Under the pieces are notes generated by a model, which saw only the letters and a list, made by a program, of their open reading frames with translations, made no database searches and was not told the origin of the DNA. A stretch of 64,000 nucleotides of DNA from Terriglobia bacterium. GTDB lineage: Bacteria; Acidobacteriota; Terriglobia; Terriglobales; Acidobacteriaceae. Below, piece by piece: positions 24,815 through 34,057 of the stretch (positions within the stretch are counted from its first letter, which is position 1; each line of letters starts with the position of its first letter). Where the stretch lies: NCBI GenBank assembly GCA_020072585.1, contig JAIQGL010000013.1:62001-126000 (forward strand), written 5' to 3'. Position numbers and translations under genes: made by a program.

Positions 24815-25894
24815 ATGGCCGCAGGCGCAACAGCAACCTCGGCAGGCATTCGCCCCTCGCGTCCGTCCATTATTTTGGGCGGGCAAGAGGACACGTCTCT
24901 TGCTCAGGGGCTGCTCGCGCTCACCATCGCGGAAAACGTTCATGGCATGTACAACTGTGACGCTCGCTTCGGCAACTGGGGACCGAAAGCCAATGCCATT
25001 GACTTCCTCTATTTTGACCGCCAGAAGCTGGATTTCGGCAAGGCGATCCAGGTGAAGATCGATTCGGACAAAATTTTTGATGGCCGCGTCTCAGCGATTG
25101 AAGCGGAGTTCCGGGAAGGCAGCCCGCCGGAGATCGCAGTCCTGCTTGAGGACCGTTTCCAGGACCTGCGTATGACTCGCCGGACGCGCACATTTGTGGA
25201 TGCCAGTGACTCTGACGTGATGAACAGGATCGCCCAGGACCACGGATTGCAGCCGAACATCGATATTTCAGGACCGACTTATAAAGTTCTGGCGCAGGTA
25301 AACCAGAGTGATCTGGCTTTTGTTCGTGATCGCGCACGCAGCATTGATGCTGAAGTCTGGATGGATGATCGCAACTTTTACGCTAAACAACGGTCGAACC
25401 GCAACAACGGCACAGTCACTCTGAACTATGGCGGGGAACTCAGGGAACTTTCAGTGATTGCCGATCTCGCTGGACAGCGAACCAAGGTAAGCGTCAACGG
25501 CTGGGACGTTGCAGGCAAATCAGCTTTAACGCATGAGGCTACCGATCAGGCGATCAGCAACGAACTCAATGGCGATACCAGCGGGCTGAGCATTTTGCAA
25601 TCTTCTTTCGGAGATCGTAAGGAATCGCTGGTGCATACCATTCCGCTCAACAGCAATGAAGCGCAGGTGGAGGCCGAGAGTGTATTGAAAATGACAGCGC
25701 GGCGCTTCGTGATTGCTCACGGAATGGCCCAGGCCAATGCCAGGCTGCGCGTCGGCACTTATGTTGACCTACAGGCTCTGGGGCCGATGTTCAGCGGAAA
25801 ATATTACCTGACGCAGGTCAAACATGTGTTCGATGGTGCGGACGGTTTCCGCACGGAATTCACCGGTGAGCGTCCCGGGATTGGCAGGGCGTAG
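24815..25894 (+). CDS. Spike hub protein, gp27/phage protein D-like (Pvc8 N-terminal half)
   Basis: 359 residues with phage late control gene D/VgrG-hub features: ENVHGMYNCDARFGNWG, the KAIQVKIDSDKIFDGRVSAIEAEF strand region, RFQDLRMTRRTRTFVDASDSDVMNRIAQDHGLQ and QVNQSDLAFVRDRARSIDAEVWMDDRNFYAKQR (the FLRDRA motif typical of hub proteins). It forms the trimeric hub that joins tube and spike. In PVC the hub and spike are one protein; here the spike is the next, separate gene. Confidence 0.9.
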   Translation: MAAGATATSAGIRPSRPSIILGGQEDTSLAQGLLALTIAENVHGMYNCDARFGNWGPKANAIDFLYFDRQKLDFGKAIQVKIDSDKIFDGRVSAIEAEFREGSPPEIAVLLEDRFQDLRMTRRTRTFVDASDSDVMNRIAQDHGLQPNIDISGPTYKVLAQVNQSDLAFVRDRARSIDAEVWMDDRNFYAKQRSNRNNGTVTLNYGGELRELSVIADLAGQRTKVSVNGWDVAGKSALTHEATDQAISNELNGDTSGLSILQSSFGDRKESLVHTIPLNSNEAQVEAESVLKMTARRFVIAHGMAQANARLRVGTYVDLQALGPMFSGKYYLTQVKHVFDGADGFRTEFTGERPGIGRA

Positions 25895-25914
25895 GAGAGC
25901 GGGAAGGAACACAG

Positions 25915-26640
25915 ATGCATAGCACCCTCGACAATTCGCCGGTTGATCTGCTTCTGCAGTCAGGTGCGTATGCAGCGCCCGGAGGCCGGTGGTTTGGAAT
26001 CTATCCGGCTCTCGTTAGCGATATCAAAGATCCTGATGGAACCGGACGAGTGAAGGTGACGTTGCCGTGGTCGCCCGATACAGGCTCTGATCGCTATGAG
26101 ATGTGGGCACGTCTTGCAACTTTGATGGGCGGCAATAATCGCGGGAGCTGGTTTATTCCAGACGTGAATGATGAAGTGCTGGTGGCGTTTGAAGGCGGTG
26201 ACCCTCGTCGTCCGTATGTGCTGGGCGGCCTGTGGAACGGCAGCGACTCGCCGCCTGAATCCATGGATGGCAGCGGCCAGAACAACAAAAAAGTCCTGCG
26301 TTCGCGCAACGGAGTAAAGATCACGCTTGACGACCAGAACGGCCAGGAAAAGTTTATTGCTGAAACACCGGCCGGACAGAAGATCACACTCCAGGATGGT
26401 CCAGGCTCAATCAACATTGAGGACAGCAACGGGAACTTTATCAAGCTGGAGACAAGCGGCGTTACGGTGAATGCGTCCGCCAAAGTTACGGTCACCGCCA
26501 GCCTGGCGGAAATTACCGCCAGCACCGTGACCGTGAATGCGCCCATGGCAACGTTCAGTGGAACGGTGCAGGCGCAAACGGTGATTTGCTCCAGTATCAT
26601 CAGCGCGTCTTACACGCCGGGAGCGGGGAACATCTGGTGA
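25915..26640 (+). CDS. Baseplate spike protein, gpV/gp5 OB-fold type
   Basis: 241 residues. The OB-fold N-terminus (GIYPALVSDIKDPDGTGRVKVTLPWSPD...WARLATLMGGNNRGSWFIPDVNDEVLVAFEGGDPRRPYVLGGLWNG) is the classic phage baseplate assembly protein V/VgrG gp5 core. The C-terminal part (about 125-241) is a repetitive Thr/Val/Ala beta segment expected to form the triple-helical needle. No PAAR tip protein was found in the locus. The ribosome binding site GGAAGG is well placed; the stop overlaps the next gene's GTG (GTGA). Confidence 0.92.
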   Translation: MHSTLDNSPVDLLLQSGAYAAPGGRWFGIYPALVSDIKDPDGTGRVKVTLPWSPDTGSDRYEMWARLATLMGGNNRGSWFIPDVNDEVLVAFEGGDPRRPYVLGGLWNGSDSPPESMDGSGQNNKKVLRSRNGVKITLDDQNGQEKFIAETPAGQKITLQDGPGSINIEDSNGNFIKLETSGVTVNASAKVTVTASLAEITASTVTVNAPMATFSGTVQAQTVICSSIISASYTPGAGNIW

Positions 26641-28568
26641 AACAGCTGATCGAAGGACATGTCGAGTGGACCATGGCTGCGCCGTTATGGCGGCAGACCG
26701 GCAATCCCACGGTAGCGGAAAATCGCACAAAGTTCCGCACGCCCACGATTTTGCGTTTTGCCAGCGACTCGTTCATGGATGAGTTCCACAATCTGCTCAG
26801 TACGGAGCCCCAGCGTCTCAGTGAGTATGTAGCTGCTCCTGAAACCTGGAACGCTCCGCCTAACGAGCCAATACCCGCGCCGCAAAAAAGCGGATTGCAA
26901 CTCACGTTGACTCGCGCACGCAACCTGGCAGTGCAGCGCCTGCAGGCGAGAGGCAGCCGTGTGATCGGCGCTTCAAGTGCCTCAACAAGTTCAGATGGGC
27001 GCAGAATTCTAAAACTGTATCAGCCTGTCCATCAGCGGTATTACATGGTCACCACTTGTCTGGTATGCCGCATGCTGGGTCTGCCGGACCGGAAGATCGA
27101 TGCCGGAGCACAGGAAAAAGCGAGCTTTGTATTGCGCATGCTGCAACCGCACTCAACGGCCGACAAGATCGCTCCTGACCCGCGTGACTGCGATGAGTTT
27201 GCACTGGTCAACAAACAGTGGCAACGGGTGAATGATCCTGAGACGCTGCCGGACGGCGAGGAGCGGCACACATTATCGCCCGCAGCTTATGTTGAAGACG
27301 ATTTGCGCAGGCGCCGCTTGCTGGTAGGCCTGATTCCGGTGGGTGATCGCGAGCGGCTGCTTCAGGCCGTACAGCCGAATCCAGCAGGAGCCGGCCCGCT
27401 GCCGCCCCCAGTGGACAGCCGGCAGATGTTGCTCAAGACACAAGTCATTGGCCCGCTGAAAAACCTGGAAGATGTGGCCGACAGGGCCTTCGCGGCAATC
27501 CAGGCTCCTGATCCGACCAAAGATCCGACGCTGGTCAAGCTGACGGATGATCAGGAAACAGCGAGAGAAAAATCGGTTCCGAACATCCTGCGCAGTGCAA
27601 ATGATCAGATTCAGCAGGTGTCCTGGTATGTTCTGCTGGATCTAAACAACTATTTCAAAACCTATCTCAACGATCTCTGGCAAGCAATTCAGAACGGAGA
27701 CGGCTCAAGCCTGAATAGCACTCTTGCACCCATCTGGCACACGTTGTCAGGCATTACCTATTCCGGCATGACGATGGTGACTGCTCTCAAGAAAGCTCTT
27801 GCGGCTTCCGATCTTTTGGAGAGCGTGAAGACCGCATTCCAGACCGTAACCGCCGATGGATCGGATGGAACGGCAGGCTGGCCTGCTTTCCGGTTCCCGT
27901 TCTATACAGTTGATTCAGCTGGAAAGCATGGTCTCACGGGCCTTTCGACTCCAGACGACCGCGCAGCCTTTGAAAAGCAGATCACTGATGCGGTCAAGGC
28001 AATCGCATCAATTGCGGCAAATCCATTCCCGCCACGCGTAGTTGCCCAGGCAAATGCTAACCCTCAGGGCCCGGTATGGTTTGCTGTTCGCTGCGTTTTG
28101 GAGCGTCCGAACTGTGCTGCGCTTACGCCGCCTCTGGTTAGCGAACCCACGGTAGCTTTCCAACTCGCTGCTTATTTTGATTCGGATGCTCCGGCGCGCC
28201 CGATTCGCATCGGGTTGCCCATTGATACCACGCCGGGAGGTCTGCGCAAGTTCGATAAAAACACGGCCTTCGTGATGTCCGATACGCTTTGCGGCCAGGT
28301 CAGCAAGATGGGCGGTATGAGCTTTGGTGATCTGATCATGTCGGTGCTCCCATTCCCATTTCATAAAGACCTGGATTCAGGCGGCGGCCAGCCCTGCGGT
28401 AACGGGATTTCTGCCGGGATGATTTGTTCGTTCTCGATCCCGATCATCACGATCGTCGCGCTCATCCTGCTCATTATCTTTGTGAAATTGCTGGACATCA
28501 TTTTTTTCTGGATGCCGTTTTTCCAGATTTGTCTGCCACTGCCGAAATTTTCGGCCAAGGAGTCATAG
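26637..28568 (+). CDS. eCIS-associated protein with hydrophobic C-terminal segment, unknown function
   Basis: 643 residues from GTG 26637, which overlaps the spike stop; the ATG at 26586 would run 55 bases into the spike gene. Mainly soluble and helical. Residues around 125-165 (LKLYQPVHQRYYMVTTCLVCRMLGLPDRKID) form a conserved-looking core with two Cys. A hydrophobic stretch near the end (FSIPIITIVALILLIIFVKL and on to the Phe/Trp-rich FFWMPFFQICLP) could insert in a membrane or line the spike tip. I know of no characterised relative. Its position between spike and gp25 suggests a baseplate or spike-loaded component. Confidence 0.72.
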   Translation: MKQLIEGHVEWTMAAPLWRQTGNPTVAENRTKFRTPTILRFASDSFMDEFHNLLSTEPQRLSEYVAAPETWNAPPNEPIPAPQKSGLQLTLTRARNLAVQRLQARGSRVIGASSASTSSDGRRILKLYQPVHQRYYMVTTCLVCRMLGLPDRKIDAGAQEKASFVLRMLQPHSTADKIAPDPRDCDEFALVNKQWQRVNDPETLPDGEERHTLSPAAYVEDDLRRRRLLVGLIPVGDRERLLQAVQPNPAGAGPLPPPVDSRQMLLKTQVIGPLKNLEDVADRAFAAIQAPDPTKDPTLVKLTDDQETAREKSVPNILRSANDQIQQVSWYVLLDLNNYFKTYLNDLWQAIQNGDGSSLNSTLAPIWHTLSGITYSGMTMVTALKKALAASDLLESVKTAFQTVTADGSDGTAGWPAFRFPFYTVDSAGKHGLTGLSTPDDRAAFEKQITDAVKAIASIAANPFPPRVVAQANANPQGPVWFAVRCVLERPNCAALTPPLVSEPTVAFQLAAYFDSDAPARPIRIGLPIDTTPGGLRKFDKNTAFVMSDTLCGQVSKMGGMSFGDLIMSVLPFPFHKDLDSGGGQPCGNGISAGMICSFSIPIITIVALILLIIFVKLLDIIFFWMPFFQICLPLPKFSAKES

Positions 28569-28570
28569 CT

Positions 28571-28963
28571 ATGGATGGCGGAAGGCTCTACGGACGAGGC
28601 ATGTCGTTCCCACCGCGCGTGGGTGACGATGGTCGCATTGCATGGTCAGAAGGCGAAACAAATATTCGCGAGATGATTCAGGTCATCCTGCGTACCCAGG
28701 AGCGCGAGAGGCTGAATTTGCCCAGCTTTGGCGCTGGCCTGCAACGCTATCTCTTTGAACCCAATACCGTTGCTACGCGCTTTCAGATTGAAGACCGCAT
28801 TACCAAGTCGTTGCAATTGTGGGAACCGAGGATTTCGCTGAGCGATGTGACTGTGGAACAGGACCCGTCCGATGCTCAGGCCGCCATCGCGACGATTGAA
28901 TACAAGCTTGTCGCTACCCAAATGAAGGAGCGCATTAACGTAAGCGTGAAGCTCGGGAGTTAA
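28571..28963 (+). CDS. Baseplate wedge protein gp25-like (Pvc9-like)
   Basis: 130 residues from ATG 28571, two bases after the preceding stop; longer upstream reading would overlap that gene. Pattern AWSEGETNIREMIQVILRTQERERLNLPSFGAGLQRYLFEPNTVATRFQIEDRITKSLQLWEPRISLSDVTVEQDP is the GPW/gp25 family. In the baseplate this protein nucleates sheath polymerisation. Length is normal. The next gene starts 6 bases after. Confidence 0.95.
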   Translation: MDGGRLYGRGMSFPPRVGDDGRIAWSEGETNIREMIQVILRTQERERLNLPSFGAGLQRYLFEPNTVATRFQIEDRITKSLQLWEPRISLSDVTVEQDPSDAQAAIATIEYKLVATQMKERINVSVKLGS

Positions 28964-28969
28964 CCAATT

Positions 28970-31270
28970 GTGCCGTTGACCATTCCCAATCTCGACGACC
29001 GGCGTTACCAGGAACTCCTGGATGAAGCACTTGCGCGCGTTCCGGTTTACACACCGGAGTGGACGAACTTCAACAAGAGCGACCCTGGGGTCACGCTGAT
29101 TGAAGTTTTTGCGTTCATGACGGAAAGCCTGCTTTATCGGGCGAACCAGATTCCGGAAAGAAACCGCAAAAAATTCCTGAAGTTGCTGAATGTGCCGCTG
29201 CAACCGGCCACCAGCGCCCAGGGGCTGGCCACCATCACGAACGATAAAGGGCTGCTCCAGACCGTTACGCTCAATGATGGCGTTGAATTGCGTGCGGGAA
29301 AAATATCTTTCCGTACCACGCGCGCTCTTGATGTTTTGCCGATTGAAGGTCGCATTTATTTCAAGCGGACCATCGATTCTCCATCGCAACAGATGAAAGA
29401 TTATTACCAGCAGCTGTATGCCTCGTTCCGCGGAACGCCTCAGGATCCTCCGCCCACGCTCTATGAGGCTGCATCGTTTCCGCTGCCTGGTGGTGATCCA
29501 GTGCAACTCAGCCAGACGGTGGACGGCTATCTTTGGCTCGCGTTATTTGTAAGAGAAGGCGACAAACCACCAGCGCTTTTGGCGGACGCCGCGCGAGAAG
29601 CCATCGCGGGGAAAACGCTGACCGTTGGTGTGGTTCCATTTCTTGAAGACAACACGGCCATTCTGCCCTCGGGCAGAGCGGTGAGTGCCCCTTCGCCGGT
29701 CACGCTTGAGTTTGATATTCCCAATCTTCCAGCCAGCGGTGGTCTGCTCGATAGTCAAAACCGCGTACCGCAGTATCGTCCGCTGCCCAGCAGCCCTTCT
29801 ACTGACGTTTTCACACAACCTGGAGTGGTTGATGTGACCTTGCCGGATAAGAATAGTTTGAATCTGTGGAACAACATTGATCCGCTGGAAAGCGGCGTTG
29901 GTGGCTTGCCGCCTTCGCTTGAAGACACCTCGCTGAATGACCGGCTGATTACCTGGCTGCGGATTCGTCCTTCCGCTACCACGCCGGCTCAGTTTAAGTG
30001 GATCGGGATCAACTGCTCTCCCGTAAGTCAGCGTGAACGAATCGCCGTGGAGTTGCTGCCTGTGGGCACAGGCGAACCTGACCAGGCGATGAAACTTTCA
30101 CATGCACCCGTCCTGGCAAAGACTGTGACAATTTCGCTGACAACCAAGCAGGGAGTTACCCAGACGTGGACGGAAATAGACGACATGTTCCTCGCCGGTC
30201 CTGAAGTGCCGGTGCCCGATCTGCGGCTGCCGCCGGGAAGCCCGGTCCCTCCTTTTGACGAAACAAAAGCCCGGGTGTTTGTGCTCGACCCGGAGGCCGG
30301 CCAGATCACATTTGGTGATGGAGCGCATGGAGCGCGCCCGCCGGAGGGGGCAATCCTGCGCGCCAGCTACGACTTCAGCCAGGGCTCAGCAGGAAATGTT
30401 GGACAAGATTCCATGAATACTGCTCCGGCGCTTCCGCAGGGGTTCAAAGTTACAAACCCAGTTCGTACCTGGGGTGGGGCTGACGCCGAAACGGCCGCTG
30501 CGGGCGAAAAACAAATCTCGCGATACCTGCAACATCGTGACCGGCTAGTGACCGCTTACGACTTTGAGACTGTCACGCTCAGGACGCCCGGGGTTGAGAT
30601 TGGCCGCGTGGAGGTATTGCCTAACTTTCATCCCGAACTGAGTAGCCGCCGCGGCGGTGATGCGGCAGGCGCGGTTACGCTGATGTTGATTCCCACTTTT
30701 GATCCAGTCACGCCTGACGCGCCTTCGCCGAGCAATGATTTTCTTGATACGGTATGCAGCTATCTTGACACCCGCCGTCTGGTTACCACTGAAGTTTTCC
30801 TGCGTGGTCCGGAATATGTGGGCATCTGGATTTCCATTGGCATCCAGGTCCTGCCGGGCATCAATCCCGCGCCAGTACGAGAGGCAGTCAAAAGCGCGGT
30901 ACTGCAATTCCTTGCTCCCATCGTCGGTGGCCCGCAGCAACTGCCGGACGATCCTGCGGTATTGCTCAATGCGCCGCTCTCAGCCTCAGTGTACAAGGGC
31001 TGGCCTCTGGGCAAACCCGTGATCTCGCTGGAGGTTATGACCGTCGCCGGCCGGACCTCTGGAGTTGAATTTGTGCAGGAAGTATTGCTGACACAAACCG
31101 GCGCTGCAATACCGCAAGTGGACTTGACCGGCCTGCAACTGCCGCGCGTTCTTGGCATCAGTGTGACCAACGGTCCGGCACTGAGCCTTGACGAATTGCG
31201 CGGCGGCACAACGCAGGCCACCGCCACCGGTTCGGCGCAGTTGCCGGTGATTCCGGGAGAGTGCCACTAA
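28970..31270 (+). CDS. Baseplate J-like protein (gp6/Pvc11-like)
   Basis: 766 residues from GTG 28970. The N-terminal region PEWTNFNKSDPGVTLIEVFAFMTESLLYRANQIPERNRKKFLKLLN is the diagnostic start of eCIS gpJ-type baseplate proteins. A long beta-rich middle follows, with the conserved FGDGAHGARPPEGAILRASYDFSQGSAGNVG block (about 445-475) and the VTAYDFETVTLRTPGVEIGRVEVLPNF motif (about 525). It forms baseplate wedges with the gpI-like partner whose gene overlaps its stop (TAATG). Confidence 0.93.
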   Translation: MPLTIPNLDDRRYQELLDEALARVPVYTPEWTNFNKSDPGVTLIEVFAFMTESLLYRANQIPERNRKKFLKLLNVPLQPATSAQGLATITNDKGLLQTVTLNDGVELRAGKISFRTTRALDVLPIEGRIYFKRTIDSPSQQMKDYYQQLYASFRGTPQDPPPTLYEAASFPLPGGDPVQLSQTVDGYLWLALFVREGDKPPALLADAAREAIAGKTLTVGVVPFLEDNTAILPSGRAVSAPSPVTLEFDIPNLPASGGLLDSQNRVPQYRPLPSSPSTDVFTQPGVVDVTLPDKNSLNLWNNIDPLESGVGGLPPSLEDTSLNDRLITWLRIRPSATTPAQFKWIGINCSPVSQRERIAVELLPVGTGEPDQAMKLSHAPVLAKTVTISLTTKQGVTQTWTEIDDMFLAGPEVPVPDLRLPPGSPVPPFDETKARVFVLDPEAGQITFGDGAHGARPPEGAILRASYDFSQGSAGNVGQDSMNTAPALPQGFKVTNPVRTWGGADAETAAAGEKQISRYLQHRDRLVTAYDFETVTLRTPGVEIGRVEVLPNFHPELSSRRGGDAAGAVTLMLIPTFDPVTPDAPSPSNDFLDTVCSYLDTRRLVTTEVFLRGPEYVGIWISIGIQVLPGINPAPVREAVKSAVLQFLAPIVGGPQQLPDDPAVLLNAPLSASVYKGWPLGKPVISLEVMTVAGRTSGVEFVQEVLLTQTGAAIPQVDLTGLQLPRVLGISVTNGPALSLDELRGGTTQATATGSAQLPVIPGECH

Positions 31271-34014
31271 TGGACTCAAATCGCACAAGGTTTCATTTGT
31301 TGTTGGGGCGTGACGACTGGGCGCGCTGCACTGTCAACGGGACCTCGTCGATTTTTGATTCCGTGCAGCAGGCGGGTCCATCATTTTCATGGAACCCGGC
31401 ACGTTCAGAAGTGACGCTGGGTGTGCGTGTAAATCTGTTTACCAGCGCTCCGGGAAACCAGCCGCCCACAATCGACCAGCGCCGTGGTGCGGCGCAAGAC
31501 CGTTTTGGTAACTGGTACTGGATTGATGCTTCCGGCAATGAACTGCTGGTGAACTCTTCCGGGAACAGTGTAACCACTCATTTCTGGGCCTCGCAGGATG
31601 AAATATTGCGTAACCGCGTGGCACAGGATGGAGAGTTTGGCGTTCTGGATCCCCATCTACCCGCGCAACCGCTGGCTTTCAGCGGGTTGACGGTAACAGA
31701 ACTCCATTTCCTTGTTGTTGGCGTTGTTGAGCCAAAAGGATTTTTGGTTTTTGATCTATTCCACGGCGGCCCACCTCGGCAGTTTGTGTGGCCATCTGAC
31801 ATCGATTTTGTGCCTTTTGATATGGCGCCTACTCCCGGCGGCGGCGTGTGGATTCTTGATCGCACCAACCGGCGCTTGTGGGCTCTGGATCGCAGTTTCG
31901 CCGTCATCAGCCAGGATCAGTCTTCAATGGATGTTTCAGGGGAGCCGGTTGAAGTCTTCACGCCGGCTGATGGAACTTCTCCTGTTCCACATCCACATCG
32001 CACATTTCCTACCGGGATCGCGCTGGGGATGGGATCGCCTCTCGGCGCCATTGATGCAATTGCGGTTGAGGCGCTGCCGGATGGCACCGTGCTTCTGCTC
32101 GAAAGTGATCCCCTGAAACAGTTTTCCACGGTGTACCGCTTCCGCTATGGGCAGGAGCTTGGGAGCCCTGTTTCACTGCAAAGCGTTCTCGATATCCTTG
32201 CGCCAGCTGACCGGGCCGGCTTCACCCTTCTGGGATTTGATTTCACCATGATCCCAGTGGAGCAAACACCAACCGGACAACGCAGCAATACTTTGTATGT
32301 GGTGGCTGCAAATGGCGATCAGGCTTGGGCATTCACTGCCGCTTACGGGAGTGATCAACTTACGCTTACTCCCGTGCCGGAGTTCTATCCCATGCGGCTT
32401 TTCGGCGGCCGCGCCATCGTACGTGGAACAACGCAGGTTTACTACGATTCGCAGGACAGGTTTGTCCCGTTGGTGATCCAGCGGCGGCCGCGCTATGTGG
32501 ACGAAGCCACGCTCTTCACCAAAGTATTTGATAGCCACGAACCTGATTGCACGTGGCACAAACTTGTACTCGATGCGGCGATTTCTTCTGATACACAGGT
32601 AACGGTCTTCAGCCGTGCTCACAATGACCGCAATTACCTCGGTGTTCAGGATTGGAATAAAGAGCCAGGCCCTTACAAGCGGGGCAACGGAACCGAACTT
32701 CCCTGGACTCCGATGCCGGCTGGACTGGATACTTGGGAATTGCTCTTTCAAAAAGCTGCTGGCCAGTACATGCAGCTGAAGATCGTACTCTCGGGCAATG
32801 GCAGGCTCACGCCACGGATTCGTGCTCTGCGCGCCTACTATCCTCGATTCTCCTATCTCAAAAATTATTTGCCTTCAGCGTATCGTGAGGACCCCAAGTC
32901 AGCATCTTTTGTTGAACGCTTTCTGGCCAACATCGAAGGCTTTTATACCTCGATTGAAGATCGCATCGCCACCGCACAGGCCTTGCTGGATGCGTGCAGC
33001 GCTCCGTCTGAAGCCCTGGACTGGCTGGCCAATTGGTTTGGAGTAGCGCTTGATCCTGCGTGGAGTGAAGCCAAACGCAGGCTCTTCTTGCGCAACGCCG
33101 CTGCTTTCTTTGAAGCGCGCGGGACGTTGCCGGGGCTGATGATGGCTTTGCGGTTGACTCTGGAAGATTGCGCTGACTCAGGAATATTTATCAGTCCGGT
33201 GCAGGCAAATAATGGCCCGCGAATTATTGAAAAATTCCGTACACGGCAATTGCCGTTGGGACTGCTACAGGACACATCCACCGAATCCGGACTTCCCACC
33301 AAGTTGCAGACACAGATATGGACTCCGGCACAAGGTGCGGATGATCTGGATAAGCGTTATCAGCAGAGCCTGAAACTGGCGGCAGACAAGCCCTATCCGC
33401 TTTCTATGTCTACGGCAGACGCGTTGTATCCGCAATGGAGCAGCTTCTCGATGAGCATGATCGGGATCGTGCCTTCGCAGCCGGATGCCGGATCGGATTT
33501 GTGGACTACTTTTCTACGCAGCCGTTACGGAGTTCTCACTGCGCTGAATGCTGCTTATCGATCCACGTATGCCAGGTTTGAGGATGTGCCGTTTCCTTCA
33601 GTACTCCCCAGGCAGCCTCAGCCGCTGCTGGACTGGTATCAGTTTCAGGGAATGCTGCTGATGCAGGCGGCGGCACATCAGTTCACAGTTTATCTGCCCA
33701 TGCCTATTGGTAACGCGCAAGATACCCAGGGGCAGCGGGCAAAGTCTGATCTGGCCCAGCGGGTTGTGGCCCTGGAAAAACCGGCGCATACCACTTTTGA
33801 AATCAAATTCTACTGGGCGTTTTTCCGCGTGGGCGAGGCCCGGCTGGGCGAAGACTCAGTGCTTGATCATGGCAGTCGTGCTCCGGACCTGATGCGTCCC
33901 ATTGTGCTCGGCGATAGCTATGCAGGCTCAGGATATCTCAGCCATGAGCAGCCGTGCCAGCCGCGCGCACGCCAGTTTCTAAATCCAAATGTTTCACATC
34001 CCCGGAGCTGTTAG
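31270..34014 (+). CDS. Baseplate wedge gpI/gp7-like protein (Pvc12-like)
   Basis: 914 residues from ATG 31270 (TAATG overlap with gpJ). The first 480 residues look like a beta-propeller (repeated GVWILDRTNRRLWALDRS, EALPDGTVLLLESD, NTLYVVAANGDQAWAF segments). The second half carries the phage tail protein I module (FSYLKNYLPSAYREDPKSASFVERFLANIEGFYTSIEDRI...LDWLANWFGVALDPAWSEAKRRLFLRNAAAFFEARGT). Propeller plus gpI is a known arrangement in some eCIS. It completes the wedge complex with gpJ and gp25 and may provide the fibre docking site. Confidence 0.88.
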   Translation: MDSNRTRFHLLLGRDDWARCTVNGTSSIFDSVQQAGPSFSWNPARSEVTLGVRVNLFTSAPGNQPPTIDQRRGAAQDRFGNWYWIDASGNELLVNSSGNSVTTHFWASQDEILRNRVAQDGEFGVLDPHLPAQPLAFSGLTVTELHFLVVGVVEPKGFLVFDLFHGGPPRQFVWPSDIDFVPFDMAPTPGGGVWILDRTNRRLWALDRSFAVISQDQSSMDVSGEPVEVFTPADGTSPVPHPHRTFPTGIALGMGSPLGAIDAIAVEALPDGTVLLLESDPLKQFSTVYRFRYGQELGSPVSLQSVLDILAPADRAGFTLLGFDFTMIPVEQTPTGQRSNTLYVVAANGDQAWAFTAAYGSDQLTLTPVPEFYPMRLFGGRAIVRGTTQVYYDSQDRFVPLVIQRRPRYVDEATLFTKVFDSHEPDCTWHKLVLDAAISSDTQVTVFSRAHNDRNYLGVQDWNKEPGPYKRGNGTELPWTPMPAGLDTWELLFQKAAGQYMQLKIVLSGNGRLTPRIRALRAYYPRFSYLKNYLPSAYREDPKSASFVERFLANIEGFYTSIEDRIATAQALLDACSAPSEALDWLANWFGVALDPAWSEAKRRLFLRNAAAFFEARGTLPGLMMALRLTLEDCADSGIFISPVQANNGPRIIEKFRTRQLPLGLLQDTSTESGLPTKLQTQIWTPAQGADDLDKRYQQSLKLAADKPYPLSMSTADALYPQWSSFSMSMIGIVPSQPDAGSDLWTTFLRSRYGVLTALNAAYRSTYARFEDVPFPSVLPRQPQPLLDWYQFQGMLLMQAAAHQFTVYLPMPIGNAQDTQGQRAKSDLAQRVVALEKPAHTTFEIKFYWAFFRVGEARLGEDSVLDHGSRAPDLMRPIVLGDSYAGSGYLSHEQPCQPRARQFLNPNVSHPRSC

Positions 34015-34057
34015 CCATGGACTGTAAAGCTCAACACTGCGGCAAAGGAGAACGAAG

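Noticed and set aside
28646-29506. 286-codon minus-strand frame
   Set aside because: It is antisense to gp25 and gpJ genes and has no recognisable protein pattern; the plus-strand genes are certain.
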